64,000 bases of DNA from an uncultured Anaerococcus sp. (GTDB lineage: Bacteria > Bacillota > Clostridia > Tissierellales > Peptoniphilaceae), in the NCBI RefSeq assembly GCF_943912385.1, contig NZ_CALTTY010000007.1, forward strand, positions 1 to 64,000, in the 5' to 3' direction. Position numbers and translations under genes: made by a program. Below the pieces are notes generated by a model, which saw only the letters and a list, made by a program, of their open reading frames with translations, did not search any database and had not been told where the DNA came from. Shown here piece after piece: positions 34,845 to 44,178 of the stretch (position 1 is the first letter of the stretch; every line of letters starts with the position of its first letter).

Positions 34845-35818
34845 CAGAATTTACAAAAGATGTAATCATCTCTTCTAACCTATCCCTAAGGAGAAATATC
34901 AAAGGCTATGATTTTCCAACAACTATGACCTATGATGAGAGCCTTATTATAATCGATATGGTAAAAAATATCTTTGATGACAGGCTAGTTAAGCTTTCTG
35001 ACCTTGATGATGATACCATAGACAGGCTTATAGAAGACATGGTCTTAAGCGAAGACACAAGGGATAAGCTAATCGAAGTAGGTCTAGTCTTTGAAGGAGA
35101 TACTACCCTCGTTATAAACGATAGGGATCATATTTCCATAAATATTTCAGATTTCGACCTAGACCTAACATCGGCCTATAAAAGAGCAGTTGAGATAGAA
35201 AAGGTCCTTGATAAGTACCTAGACTTTGCTTTTTCTAGCGAGTACGGCTACCTCACAAGTGGGGCAAGAAATGCAGGTACAGGTCTTGAAATATGGGTGA
35301 AGATGTTTCTCTTTGGCCTTATAGATAATCCTAAGACCTACCAAGGTTTTGAGCAGGCTATGGTCTATGCAGGTCTTTACCCAAGGAAATTTGTTCCAGA
35401 CGGTTTAAAGTCCTATGCAGATGACCTCTACCTTTTAAAAAACTATGGTAATTACAGGAAGGATACAGCTGGCTACCTTAAAAAGATAGAAAAAGATCTG
35501 GAAACCCTTGTTAAAAGTGAGAGAAGGTTTAGAAGAGATTATAAAATTTTAAATAATATAGATGACAGAGAAGTAGAAGAAGAAATTGAACTTTTAGAAA
35601 ATAGCCTAAAAGGCGGCCTTGTTAAAAGCCTAGAGAAGATGGCAGCCTATCTTTATAAATTAAGAAAATACCAGCTTTTAGGCTTTAAGACAAATATAAG
35701 CGAAGCTGACATAGACTATTTGATAAAAAATATCACTTCTTATAAGTATAAAGACAACCTAAATGCCGAAAGGTATGAGTTTTTAATGAAGTATATGGGG
35801 GATGACCATGGAAAATAA
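34841..35818 (+). CDS. mcsB: McsB-like protein lacking arginine-kinase catalytic residues
   Basis: A 325-residue homologue of McsB (protein arginine kinase, usually about 360 residues). The framework is visible: SSNLSLRRN (11-19) for SSRIRLARN, NDRDH (93-97) for NEEDH, GYLTSGARNAGTGLE (136-150) for GYLTSCPTNVGTGLR. Lost are the ATP-binding arginines in the first and last of these, the active-site Cys and the glutamate of NEEDH. The YGEGSEA..GN.FQISNQ block with the second catalytic Glu is replaced by YPRKFVPDG (180-188) and unrelated sequence. It should be a pseudokinase, perhaps kept as an adaptor or CtsR-binding protein. It lies between mcsA and clpC as usual. Confidence 0.85.
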   Translation: MTEFTKDVIISSNLSLRRNIKGYDFPTTMTYDESLIIIDMVKNIFDDRLVKLSDLDDDTIDRLIEDMVLSEDTRDKLIEVGLVFEGDTTLVINDRDHISINISDFDLDLTSAYKRAVEIEKVLDKYLDFAFSSEYGYLTSGARNAGTGLEIWVKMFLFGLIDNPKTYQGFEQAMVYAGLYPRKFVPDGLKSYADDLYLLKNYGNYRKDTAGYLKKIEKDLETLVKSERRFRRDYKILNNIDDREVEEEIELLENSLKGGLVKSLEKMAAYLYKLRKYQLLGFKTNISEADIDYLIKNITSYKYKDNLNAERYEFLMKYMGDDHGK

Positions 35819-38252
35819 TAGATTAAATAGACTAACCCGTAAGGCAAGGCAGGAGTCCTATAGCCTAAACCATGACTATATTGGTACTGAACACCTCCTC
35901 CTTGCTCTTATGAAAACAGGGTCAAATGCAACAAAGGCCCTAGAAGCAGCAGGGGCAAATTACGAGCTCTTAAGGTCAATTATCATAAATAATATAGGAA
36001 AGGGTACAGCCATAAGACCCGCCACAGAATATAGTAAAAAAGTTAGAAAAACCTTAGAAACAGCCAGGTTTTATGCAAATCAAAGAGGGACCCTTGCTAC
36101 AGGCGAGGAAGACGTACTGATGGCAATTTTAAACGATGAAGACTCCTTTACCAATATCATGTTTTTACTATCAGGTGTAGAAAAAGAAACTATAAAAAAG
36201 CAGCTTCTAACTAAGGTTAGGCAAGAAAAATCCCAAGGCAAGGAAGGCTCTGACTTTAGTGAAAACATCACAAAGTTTGCCACAAATTTAAATGAAATGG
36301 CAGAATCTGGAAAAATCGATCCGGTTATTGGCAGGGATAAAGAAATCAAAAGGATAATCCAAATCCTAATGAGAAGAACAAAAAACAACCCAATCTTAAT
36401 CGGTGAGCCTGGAGTAGGTAAGACTGCCATAGCAGAGGGGCTTGCCAGTGAGCTTGTAAAAGGAAAGCTCCCAGCTATTATGAAGGGTAAGACTATTTTA
36501 AGCTTAGACCTTGCTTCTATGATAGCAGGGACCAAGTACAGGGGAGACTTTGAAGACAGGCTTAAGAAACTCTTCGAAGAAGCAGCCAGCCGTGATGACC
36601 TAATCCTCTTTATAGATGAGTTTCATATGGTTCTTGGGGCAGGAGCTGCAGAAGGATCAATGGATGCGGCAAATATTTTAAAGCCAATCCTAGCCAAGGG
36701 GGACCTGCAAATTATAGGTGCTACCACCATCGAAGAATATAGAAAACATGTAGAAAAAGACTCGGCCCTAGCCCGCCGTATGCAAGAAGTCCAAGTCGAT
36801 GAGCCAAGTATAGAAGACTCCAAAGAAATAATTAGAGGCTTAAAGGCTATGTATGAGGACCACCACCAGGTCTATATTACTGATGAGGCCATAGATGCAG
36901 CAGTAGAGCTTTCTGACAGGTATATCACAGACAGGTACCTTCCAGATAAGGCTATTGACCTAATAGACGAGGCCTCATCCAAGGAGAGAATCAAGGCCTA
37001 TAAAGAAAATGACACAGAAACTACAGTCAGCGGTGAAAATGACTTAGAAAAATTAAAGGCTGAAAAGGACCAGGCAGTCCTTGACCAAGACTTTGAAAAG
37101 GCAGCCAAACTTCGTGATATAATAAACCAGAAGAAATTTGACCTTGAAGAGAAAACAAAGGATGAATCAAAGGACTATGACCTTGCTATTTCCTATGATG
37201 ATATAGCAAATATAGTCGCCTCCTGGTCTAAGGTACCAGTAGAAAAACTGACAGAAGATGAAAAGGCCAAGTATGCAAATCTTGATAAGGACCTTGCCGG
37301 CACAGTTATAGGCCAGGATGATGCCATATCATCCGTAGCCCGTGCTATAAAAAGAGCAAGAGTAGGCCTAAAGGACCCTAAAAAACCTATAGGCTCCTTT
37401 ATCTTTGTCGGACCAACAGGGGTTGGTAAGACTTACCTAGCCAAATCCCTGGCAGAGGCTCTCTTCGGATCAGAAGATAGGCTAATCAGGATGGATATGA
37501 GTGAATATATGGAGAAATTTGCTGTAAGCCGTCTTGTTGGTTCGCCTCCAGGATATGTAGGCTATGACGAAGGTGGCCAGCTTACAGAAGCTGTAAGGAC
37601 CAATCCTTACTCAGTAATATTATTTGACGAAATCGAAAAGGCCCACCCAGACGTCTTCAACCTCCTCCTTCAAATCCTAGATGATGGAAGGCTTACAGAC
37701 GGTCAGGGTAGGACTGTAGACTTTAAAAACACTATCATAATCATGACTTCAAATGTGGGTGTATCAAGTCTTTCAAGGGCCACATCTATAGGTTTTGACC
37801 TGGCAGAAGATAAGGAAGAAGCTGACAATGAGAGAAATAAGGAAATCATATCAGCTGCCATCAAGGAATCTTTTGCACCAGAGTTTTTAAATAGACTAGA
37901 TGAGACAATAATGTTCAATTCCCTTAAAGAAAGAGACATTAGAGAAATAACAGGTCTTATGCTAGAAAAAACCAGGGCTAGACTAAACGATATAGGAATT
38001 GACATAGCCTATGACGATAGGGTAGTAAAGATTTTAGCTGAAGAAGGCTTTAACAGCGAATACGGGGCAAGACCTCTAGAACGCCACATTACAAAGATGA
38101 TCGATGATAGGCTAGCAGAAGATATCCTTGATAACAAGCTAGATAAGGATATGACCATAAGACTTTATGTCCAAAACGATAAACTCTGCTTTAGAAATAT
38201 CACAGGATCAAAAAAAGCCAAGGAAATCAAGGAAGAAGTAGAGGTAAAATAA
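35808..38252 (+). CDS. clpC: ATP-dependent Clp protease ATPase subunit ClpC
   Basis: An 814-residue Hsp100 unfoldase that feeds ClpP. Clp N repeats (about 1-145), first AAA+ with GEPGVGKT (about 200-207) and FIDEFH, a short UVR-containing middle region (about 400-450, DFEKAAKLRD), and a second AAA+ with GPTGVGKT and FDEIEKAH and the FLNRLDE arginine-finger region. All ATPase motifs are intact. The ATG at 35808 has GGGGG at the right distance; the ATG at 35802 abuts it. Last gene of the ctsR operon; contrast with the degenerate paralogue at 15207. Confidence 0.95.
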   Translation: MENNRLNRLTRKARQESYSLNHDYIGTEHLLLALMKTGSNATKALEAAGANYELLRSIIINNIGKGTAIRPATEYSKKVRKTLETARFYANQRGTLATGEEDVLMAILNDEDSFTNIMFLLSGVEKETIKKQLLTKVRQEKSQGKEGSDFSENITKFATNLNEMAESGKIDPVIGRDKEIKRIIQILMRRTKNNPILIGEPGVGKTAIAEGLASELVKGKLPAIMKGKTILSLDLASMIAGTKYRGDFEDRLKKLFEEAASRDDLILFIDEFHMVLGAGAAEGSMDAANILKPILAKGDLQIIGATTIEEYRKHVEKDSALARRMQEVQVDEPSIEDSKEIIRGLKAMYEDHHQVYITDEAIDAAVELSDRYITDRYLPDKAIDLIDEASSKERIKAYKENDTETTVSGENDLEKLKAEKDQAVLDQDFEKAAKLRDIINQKKFDLEEKTKDESKDYDLAISYDDIANIVASWSKVPVEKLTEDEKAKYANLDKDLAGTVIGQDDAISSVARAIKRARVGLKDPKKPIGSFIFVGPTGVGKTYLAKSLAEALFGSEDRLIRMDMSEYMEKFAVSRLVGSPPGYVGYDEGGQLTEAVRTNPYSVILFDEIEKAHPDVFNLLLQILDDGRLTDGQGRTVDFKNTIIIMTSNVGVSSLSRATSIGFDLAEDKEEADNERNKEIISAAIKESFAPEFLNRLDETIMFNSLKERDIREITGLMLEKTRARLNDIGIDIAYDDRVVKILAEEGFNSEYGARPLERHITKMIDDRLAEDILDNKLDKDMTIRLYVQNDKLCFRNITGSKKAKEIKEEVEVK

Positions 38253-38296
38253 AACTTGTAAGCATTTAGGAATATAAGAATATAAAATATCCAAAA

Positions 38297-38328
38297 GGCG
38301 GGAGTAATAATTAGCTCCTGTCTTTTTT
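38297..38328 (+). terminator. Terminator of the ctsR operon
   Basis: GGCGGGAG (38297-38304) pairs with CTCCTGTC (38315-38322), with G-U pairs, followed by six T. Confidence 0.8.
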
Positions 38329-38436
38329 ATTATCGATTAGCCTTATAAATTCCATATGATTTTGCCTAAGGCTAATCCCTAAGAACTTTTAAAGCTAGGA
38401 TATTATAGGAAAACCCTATTTACCATCCTTAAAAAT

Positions 38437-38886
38437 TTAAGATTCTATTTTTAAAAGCTCTTTTTTCACTTCACTCTCGTAGGCAAAACCGCCCAGGCTA
38501 CCATCACTTTTAACCACTCTGTGGCAGGGGATTATGATTAAGAAGGGATTTTTTCCGACAGCAGTCCCCACAGCCCTATAGGCGCGAGGGCTTCCCACCA
38601 TCTGTGCAAGATCTTTATAGGATATAGTTTTTCCGTAGGGGACTTTTAAAAGAGCCTTAAATACTTTAACTTCAAAATCTGTCCCACTAATTTCTAAAAA
38701 ATCTAGTCTTTCAAAAAATTCCCTCTTACCTTCTAAAAATTCTAAAATCTGCTCCTTAAAGAAGGTAAATATCTCATCTTCAGTATTTTCTCCTAGGGCT
38801 TTTTCAACTAATTCAATTTTTTTAATCTTTTCGTCATAGGATATTTTTATTATCCCTATTTTCGTATTAAAATATCCGCACTTCAT
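38437..38886 (-). CDS. ogt: Methylated-DNA-protein cysteine S-methyltransferase
   Basis: A 149-residue DNA repair protein that moves an alkyl group from O6-guanine to its own cysteine. The active-site PCHRV (about 120-124) and the preceding helix-turn-helix with the arginine finger (SPRAYRAVGTAVGKNP) are present. No ribosome site is visible; TATAAT lies only 6 bases before the ATG on the minus strand, so the mRNA may be leaderless. Divergent from the GCS2-type ligase. Confidence 0.92.
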   Translation of the reverse strand: MKCGYFNTKIGIIKISYDEKIKKIELVEKALGENTEDEIFTFFKEQILEFLEGKREFFERLDFLEISGTDFEVKVFKALLKVPYGKTISYKDLAQMVGSPRAYRAVGTAVGKNPFLIIIPCHRVVKSDGSLGGFAYESEVKKELLKIES

Positions 38887-38950
38887 ATTGTAATTATACC
38901 ATGGTGAAATAATTTATTATTCGTATAATGATAGGAGTAAAGGGGTTAAT

Positions 38951-40246
38951 ATGGAAAGATTAGAAAAAATTCAAAAAATCATAGATTACATCAAAGCTGG
39001 GGAAAAGTCAGATGGAAACTTTAAACTTGGCTTTGAGACAGAACACTTTGTAGTAGACAAGGAAACTTTAGAAACCCAGTCATTTTATGGCGAAGATGGG
39101 GTTGGGGAAATCTTAGAAGACCTAGTTAGTATAGGCTATGAGAAAACTAATGATACTGGAATGGCCTTTTCTGATGGTAGTATAGATATATCCATAGAGC
39201 CTGCCGGCCAGTTCGAGCTTGCCCTAAGGGCTAAGTCTTCTGTTGGTAAACTTTATGAGGTATACAAGAGCCACATGGAAAGACTCATTCCTCTGTTTGA
39301 GAAAAGAGGACTCATCCTACTCACCCTAGGATACCACCCAAAAACTAAAATAGAAGATATAAAAATCATACCAAAGTCCCGCTATGACTTTATGTACAAG
39401 TATTTTGCCAAATATGGTGGAAGTATGGCCCACAATATGATGAAGGGGACCTGCTCCATGCAGTTTGCGGTAGACTATAAAAATGAGGAAGACTTTAGAA
39501 AAAAACATTTCGTAGCCAATGCCCTAAGTCCCTTCCTATACTCAGTCTTTGACAATGCCTTAATCTTTGAGGGAAAGACCTACGATAAAAGAAACTTAAG
39601 GCAAACTATTTGGGAAAACACAGATAGGGAAAGGACCGGCCTATATGACTTTGGTCTTGACCATGACATGACCTATGAAAGATATGCTGAAAGAATCTTA
39701 GATACTCCTATGATTTTCATGCCAACTGATGAGGGAGATGTCTATGTCGGTAGAAAAACCCTGGGAGATTTGATGACAGAAGAAAATGCCGATATCATGA
39801 TATACCACGCCCTTTCAATAGTCTTCCCTGATGTCAGAGTCAAATCCTATGTAGAAATAAGGATGCCAGATAATGTGCCATACCCATACAATATGGCGGC
39901 CCTAGCCCTAATTAAGGGAGTATTTTTCGATGAGAGAACCCTTGATAAGGTCTATGAAATCTTTAAAGATATGGACTTCGACCAGGCACAAAAATTAAAA
40001 AATAATACTTCTAAAATGGGAATCTTCGCCCTTTATAAAAACGAAGAGGTCTACAAGCACGTCCTAGAAATTATCGGTATCATTAGGGACGTCCTAGATA
40101 AAGAGGAAAATAAGTACCTAGACGAGCTTGAGTCCATGCTCAATTTTGGCATAGTACCAAGGGATATTTTTTCAAAAATCTATAAGGAAGATCCAAAAAG
40201 AGCCTGTTATGAATTTTCTGTAAATAGGTTTGTAGAGGGACTTTGA
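38951..40246 (+). CDS. Glutamate-cysteine ligase, GCS2 family
   Basis: A 431-residue ATP-dependent ligase of the plant/EgtA-like GCS2 group. The N-terminal LGFETEHFVVD, the central MMKGTCSMQFAVDY and MPTDEGDVY segments fit the family. It makes gamma-glutamylcysteine, the first step of glutathione or a related thiol. No glutathione synthetase is nearby, so the product may be used as such. Its stop overlaps the radA start (TGATG). Confidence 0.85.
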   Translation: MERLEKIQKIIDYIKAGEKSDGNFKLGFETEHFVVDKETLETQSFYGEDGVGEILEDLVSIGYEKTNDTGMAFSDGSIDISIEPAGQFELALRAKSSVGKLYEVYKSHMERLIPLFEKRGLILLTLGYHPKTKIEDIKIIPKSRYDFMYKYFAKYGGSMAHNMMKGTCSMQFAVDYKNEEDFRKKHFVANALSPFLYSVFDNALIFEGKTYDKRNLRQTIWENTDRERTGLYDFGLDHDMTYERYAERILDTPMIFMPTDEGDVYVGRKTLGDLMTEENADIMIYHALSIVFPDVRVKSYVEIRMPDNVPYPYNMAALALIKGVFFDERTLDKVYEIFKDMDFDQAQKLKNNTSKMGIFALYKNEEVYKHVLEIIGIIRDVLDKEENKYLDELESMLNFGIVPRDIFSKIYKEDPKRACYEFSVNRFVEGL

Positions 40247-41616
40247 TGGCTAAAATCAAAAAAGCCTACCAGTGTAAAAATTGCGGCCATGTCCAAACCG
40301 TCTGGGCTGGCCAGTGTCCATCTTGTAAAAAATGGGGAAGTCTAATAGAAACTACCGTAAAGGAAGAAAAATCTAGTAGAAAAGTAGTTATAGATGGTGA
40401 TACGAAGGCCAAACAGCTAAAAGAAATAGAAATCAATGAGTCAGAAAGAATACACTCAGCCTATGAAGAGTTTGACAGGGCTGTGGGAGGAGGTCTAGTA
40501 AGAGACTCTGTATCCATCTTAACAGCCCGCCCAGGAGCAGGTAAGTCAACCCTTCTTCTTCAACTTTCAAAATCCTATGCAGATACAGGTCTTAAGGTCC
40601 TTTATGTATCAGGCGAAGAAAGCGAAAGCCAGATAAAATCAAGGGCTATAAGGATAATGAAAGAAGAGCCAAAAAACCTCTGGATACTTTCAACAAACTC
40701 TATGGACCTTGCCCTAAAGGAAATGAAGGTAACAGAAGCTGATATCATAATCTTAGATTCCATCCAGACCTTCACCCTCCAAGAATTTGACAACAAGCAA
40801 GGTTCACCTACTCAGACCATAGAGGTCGCAAATAAGGCTGTAGATATGGCGAAAAACCCAGATGAAAAGCGAGCCTTTATCATGGTAGGCCACATGACAA
40901 AGACAGGAGATATGGCAGGGCTCCGTACCCTAGAGCACCTGGTAGATACAGTCTTAATCCTAGATGGAAGTCCGGATGAAGATTTAAGAATCCTAACATC
41001 AAGCAAAAATAGGTTTGGAAGGACGGGAGAGATCGGCCTTTTTTCCATGGACGAAGAAGGCCTTTTAGAAATATCAAACCCTAGCGAATACTTTATAACC
41101 CAAAGAGATGAAGAAATCGAAGGATCAGCCATATCTGTAACCAAGGAAGGTTCAAGACTCTTAGAAGTTGAAATTGAATCTTTAGTTTCAAAGTCCTTCA
41201 TGCCCTACCCACAAAGGATAGGAGACTCCCTAAGGCGAGATGACCTAAATACCCTTATATCAATCCTTCAAGAAAGGGCAGGCCTAAATCTCTTTGATTT
41301 TAATGTAATCATAAAAACTACAGGCGGATTAAAACTATCAGAGCCATCTGTAAACCTCGCTATAATTATGTCAATAGCCTCATCCTACTTAAAAAAGCCT
41401 ATATCTGATAAGACAGTGTTTATAGCAGAAGTGGGCCTTACAGGAGAGCTAAAAAAAGTACCCCAGGCCAAGCAAAGGGTCAGGGAACTTGAAAGATTAG
41501 GCTATAAAAAAGTCTACCTAGCAAGAAACAGCCTCGATCAAAAGGACTTTAAGGATATAAAAATTAAAGAGATGGCCAATATAAAAGAGGTAATTAGGGA
41601 CGTATTTAAGTCCTAG
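40246..41616 (+). CDS. radA: DNA repair protein RadA
   Basis: A 456-residue RecA-like ATPase acting in branch migration during recombination. N-terminal C4 zinc finger (CKNC..CPSC), Walker A ARPGAGKST in place of the usual GDPGIGKST, the RadA-specific KNRFG motif and a C-terminal Lon-protease-like domain (about 290-456). First P-loop residue is Ala rather than Gly, which the P-loop consensus allows. ATG at 40246 shares bases with the upstream stop. Confidence 0.93.
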   Translation: MAKIKKAYQCKNCGHVQTVWAGQCPSCKKWGSLIETTVKEEKSSRKVVIDGDTKAKQLKEIEINESERIHSAYEEFDRAVGGGLVRDSVSILTARPGAGKSTLLLQLSKSYADTGLKVLYVSGEESESQIKSRAIRIMKEEPKNLWILSTNSMDLALKEMKVTEADIIILDSIQTFTLQEFDNKQGSPTQTIEVANKAVDMAKNPDEKRAFIMVGHMTKTGDMAGLRTLEHLVDTVLILDGSPDEDLRILTSSKNRFGRTGEIGLFSMDEEGLLEISNPSEYFITQRDEEIEGSAISVTKEGSRLLEVEIESLVSKSFMPYPQRIGDSLRRDDLNTLISILQERAGLNLFDFNVIIKTTGGLKLSEPSVNLAIIMSIASSYLKKPISDKTVFIAEVGLTGELKKVPQAKQRVRELERLGYKKVYLARNSLDQKDFKDIKIKEMANIKEVIRDVFKS

Positions 41617-41700
41617 AAAGCGATTGGCTTGATTTTTGCTTAAAAAATAGTATGTTCTATAGGTAAATACTATTCAAACAGAATTTTAAAGGAGAGTATT

Positions 41701-42081
41701 ATGAAGAAAAATATATTTTTAGTAGCAGGTCTTGCTCTAACACTAGCAGCTTGCGGAAACTCAGCTGACAAGGCGGCAGATGATGCTGCAACAGACGCAC
41801 CAGCTGAAACAGCAGAAGTAACTGAAACAACAGGTCAAGCTACAGCAGCTGGCTACGGTGGAGACATCAAGCTTACAGTTACTATGGAAGGTGACGAAAT
41901 CAAAGACATCGTAGTTGATGAACACGGTGAAACAGAAGGCTACGGTGCAGATGCACTTCCAGAACTAGTTGATGCTGCTAAAGAAGCCAACAGCGCTGAC
42001 ATTGACAATGTTTCAGGAGCTACAGTTACAAGCGAAGCATTCAAAGCAGCCCTACAAGAAGCAATTGACGCTGCAGAATAA
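41701..42081 (+). CDS. FMN-binding domain lipoprotein
   Basis: A 126-residue surface lipoprotein. Signal peptide with lipobox LAAC (Cys about residue 19), an Ala/Glu/Thr-rich linker, then an FMN_bind domain with SGATVTS (about 106-112), the motif whose threonine receives covalent FMN from an ApbE-type transferase. It sits just before the flavoprotein reductase and is likely its electron donor. GGAG site at 6 bases. Strong codon bias towards well expressed genes is suggested by the regular Ala and Glu codons. Confidence 0.88.
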   Translation: MKKNIFLVAGLALTLAACGNSADKAADDAATDAPAETAEVTETTGQATAAGYGGDIKLTVTMEGDEIKDIVVDEHGETEGYGADALPELVDAAKEANSADIDNVSGATVTSEAFKAALQEAIDAAE

Positions 42082-42159
42082 ATAAAATAGAAGGGTGGGC
42101 TTAGCCTGCCCTTTAAATTTCATTCAAATTATTTATAAATTACATATAAAGGGGTAGTT

Positions 42160-44085
42160 ATGAAAAAAATCAAATTAACCGCACTCGCTCTTGCCCTAGC
42201 TCTGCCGCTTTCGGCTTGTGGTAAAGAAAATGAAGTTAAAGAAAATGAAGTTAAAGAAAATGAAGCTAAAAATACAGAGATAGAAAATACAGAAGTAAAA
42301 GATACTGAAACAAAGGAAACTAGAAAAGAGAAAGAAGAAACTACCAGCAAAGATATAACTATAGATGATGGTAGTTTTGAGGAAATTGCTACTGGCCACA
42401 ATGGCGATATCAAGCTTTCAGTAACCTTTAAAGACAATAAAATAGAAGCCATAGATGTTCTTGAATCATCAGAAACACCTGTAATTGCAGACACAGGCTT
42501 TGAAGATATTATAGATAGAATACTTGACCACCAAACCAGCAATGTTGATACAATTACCGGAGCAACAGTAACATCAAATGCTGTAAAATCAGCAGTATCA
42601 AAAGCGATAGATGAGGCTAATGGTAGTGAAGACTTTAAGAGAAAAGTTGAAGAAGAAGCTAAGGAATTAGAAGAACTAGACACAGAACTCCTTGTTATAG
42701 GCGGGGGTGGAGCTGGTCTAACTGCAGCCCTATCTGCAGACGAAAAAGGCCACGATGTAGTTTTATTAGAAAAAAACGCTATGGCTGGGGGACACACAGC
42801 CTTATCTGGAGCCTTCACCCTAATAACAGGATCTGAGGTTCAAAAGGACGTTTACGGAGTGACAGATGATTCGATAGAATCTGTTTACGAAGATAATATG
42901 AAAAACGGTGAAAACGAATCTATACCTGAAGACTTACAACTTTATGCCGAAAAAATGGGAGAGGCGACTGACTGGACAATTGACTACGTTGGTTCTGCTA
43001 TACCTGAAAAGCTAACACCACTTGGTGAAAATAGTAAGGATAGGGCCATGATTTATGAAGGAGCCGGCGAAGGATTTGTAAAATCCCTACTAGATAAGCT
43101 AGAAGAAACAGAAGTTGACTTTAGAAAGAATACTAAAGTAACAGAGTTAATATATGAAGACGGAAAAGTAACTGGAGCCAAGGCTGAAATGTCAGATGGT
43201 ACACCTGTAGAAGTTAAGGCAGATGCTGTATTAATTGCCACAGGCTCTTATGCTGCTAATAAGGAAATGTTACCAGAAAGACTAGATAACTTCGTATACT
43301 ATGGTGCCCAACTTGCCCAAGGTGAAGGCCAAAAAATGGCTGAAGACCTAGGAGCTGACGTAGTAAACCAAGGTAATGTAGAGCTATTTGAAAATGGTGT
43401 TGAATGGCAACCAGGTATAGCTAAGTCAACCTACAACGGTTCAATGGCTAGCTGGGACGTTTCAGGAATCTTAGTTGATAGGTCAGGGAAAAGAGTTGTT
43501 AACGAAAGATCAGCAGGTATTAATATAGTCAAAGAAATGGAAAAGCAAGAAGATGCTAGACTATTTTTAATAATGGACGAGGATACTTACAAGGCCTTTG
43601 AAGATAATGTAGCAGGTTACGGAATAACTAAAAAAATGCTTGACGACTGGTTTGCTACAGATGGAGAAAAAGTTCCATACTTTGCCAAAGCTGATACTTT
43701 AGAAGAGCTTGCTAACAAGGTAAATATTGACGCTAAGGAACTTGAAGAAACAGTAGAGAGATACAACGGTTTTGTAGAAAATCAAAACGATGAAGATTTT
43801 GGAAGAGATCCTAAATACCTACAAGCAAAAATCAAAGACAATGGACCTTACTACGTAGTAGAGCAACTGCCTAGGTTTGCAACTACACTTGGTGGTCTAA
43901 AAATTGATAATCAGTTAAGAGTTATAGATAAAGATGGAAATGCGATTGAAGGCCTATACGCATCAGGAGACGTTGCGGGTGGAGCTAGAGGAAATGACTC
44001 AATCCCAGGAGCAGATGTGGGTTGGGCTATTACATCAGGCTATGAAGCAGGCAGAACCATAAGTGAATTCTTAAACAATAAATAA
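42160..44085 (+). CDS. Surface flavoprotein reductase lipoprotein (FMN-bind plus FAD_binding_2)
   Basis: A 641-residue lipoprotein (lipobox LSAC, Cys about residue 20). A linker has KENEV-type repeats rich in Glu and Thr; an FMN_bind domain with TGATVTS (about 133-139) follows; then a FAD_binding_2/flavocytochrome c domain with IGGGGAGLTA (about 179-188) and the closing GSIPGADVGWAITSGY-like region. This is the layout of extracellular flavinylated fumarate/urocanate-type reductases. The usual His of the HxTxGG fumarate site is absent (FATTLGG, about 573-579), so another acceptor is likely. No ApbE gene is in the window. Confidence 0.85.
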   Translation: MKKIKLTALALALALPLSACGKENEVKENEVKENEAKNTEIENTEVKDTETKETRKEKEETTSKDITIDDGSFEEIATGHNGDIKLSVTFKDNKIEAIDVLESSETPVIADTGFEDIIDRILDHQTSNVDTITGATVTSNAVKSAVSKAIDEANGSEDFKRKVEEEAKELEELDTELLVIGGGGAGLTAALSADEKGHDVVLLEKNAMAGGHTALSGAFTLITGSEVQKDVYGVTDDSIESVYEDNMKNGENESIPEDLQLYAEKMGEATDWTIDYVGSAIPEKLTPLGENSKDRAMIYEGAGEGFVKSLLDKLEETEVDFRKNTKVTELIYEDGKVTGAKAEMSDGTPVEVKADAVLIATGSYAANKEMLPERLDNFVYYGAQLAQGEGQKMAEDLGADVVNQGNVELFENGVEWQPGIAKSTYNGSMASWDVSGILVDRSGKRVVNERSAGINIVKEMEKQEDARLFLIMDEDTYKAFEDNVAGYGITKKMLDDWFATDGEKVPYFAKADTLEELANKVNIDAKELEETVERYNGFVENQNDEDFGRDPKYLQAKIKDNGPYYVVEQLPRFATTLGGLKIDNQLRVIDKDGNAIEGLYASGDVAGGARGNDSIPGADVGWAITSGYEAGRTISEFLNNK

Positions 44086-44088
44086 TTT

Positions 44089-44117
44089 TTAGAGTCCCAA
44101 TCGGGGCTCTTTTTTTG
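44089..44117 (+). terminator. Terminator after the flavoprotein gene
   Basis: AGAGTCCC (44091-44098) pairs with GGGGCTCT (44103-44110), followed by a T run. Confidence 0.85.
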
Positions 44118-44178
44118 TGAAAATTATAATTATAAAAATTGTAATGGTTAAAGTTTAAGATTAATGTAAAATAGAATT

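Noticed and set aside
42129..42818. 229-codon Ser-rich minus-strand frame
   Set aside because: It is the mirror of the flavoprotein lipoprotein gene; the Ser/Val-rich composition is typical of antisense frames to Glu/Lys/Asn-rich genes.
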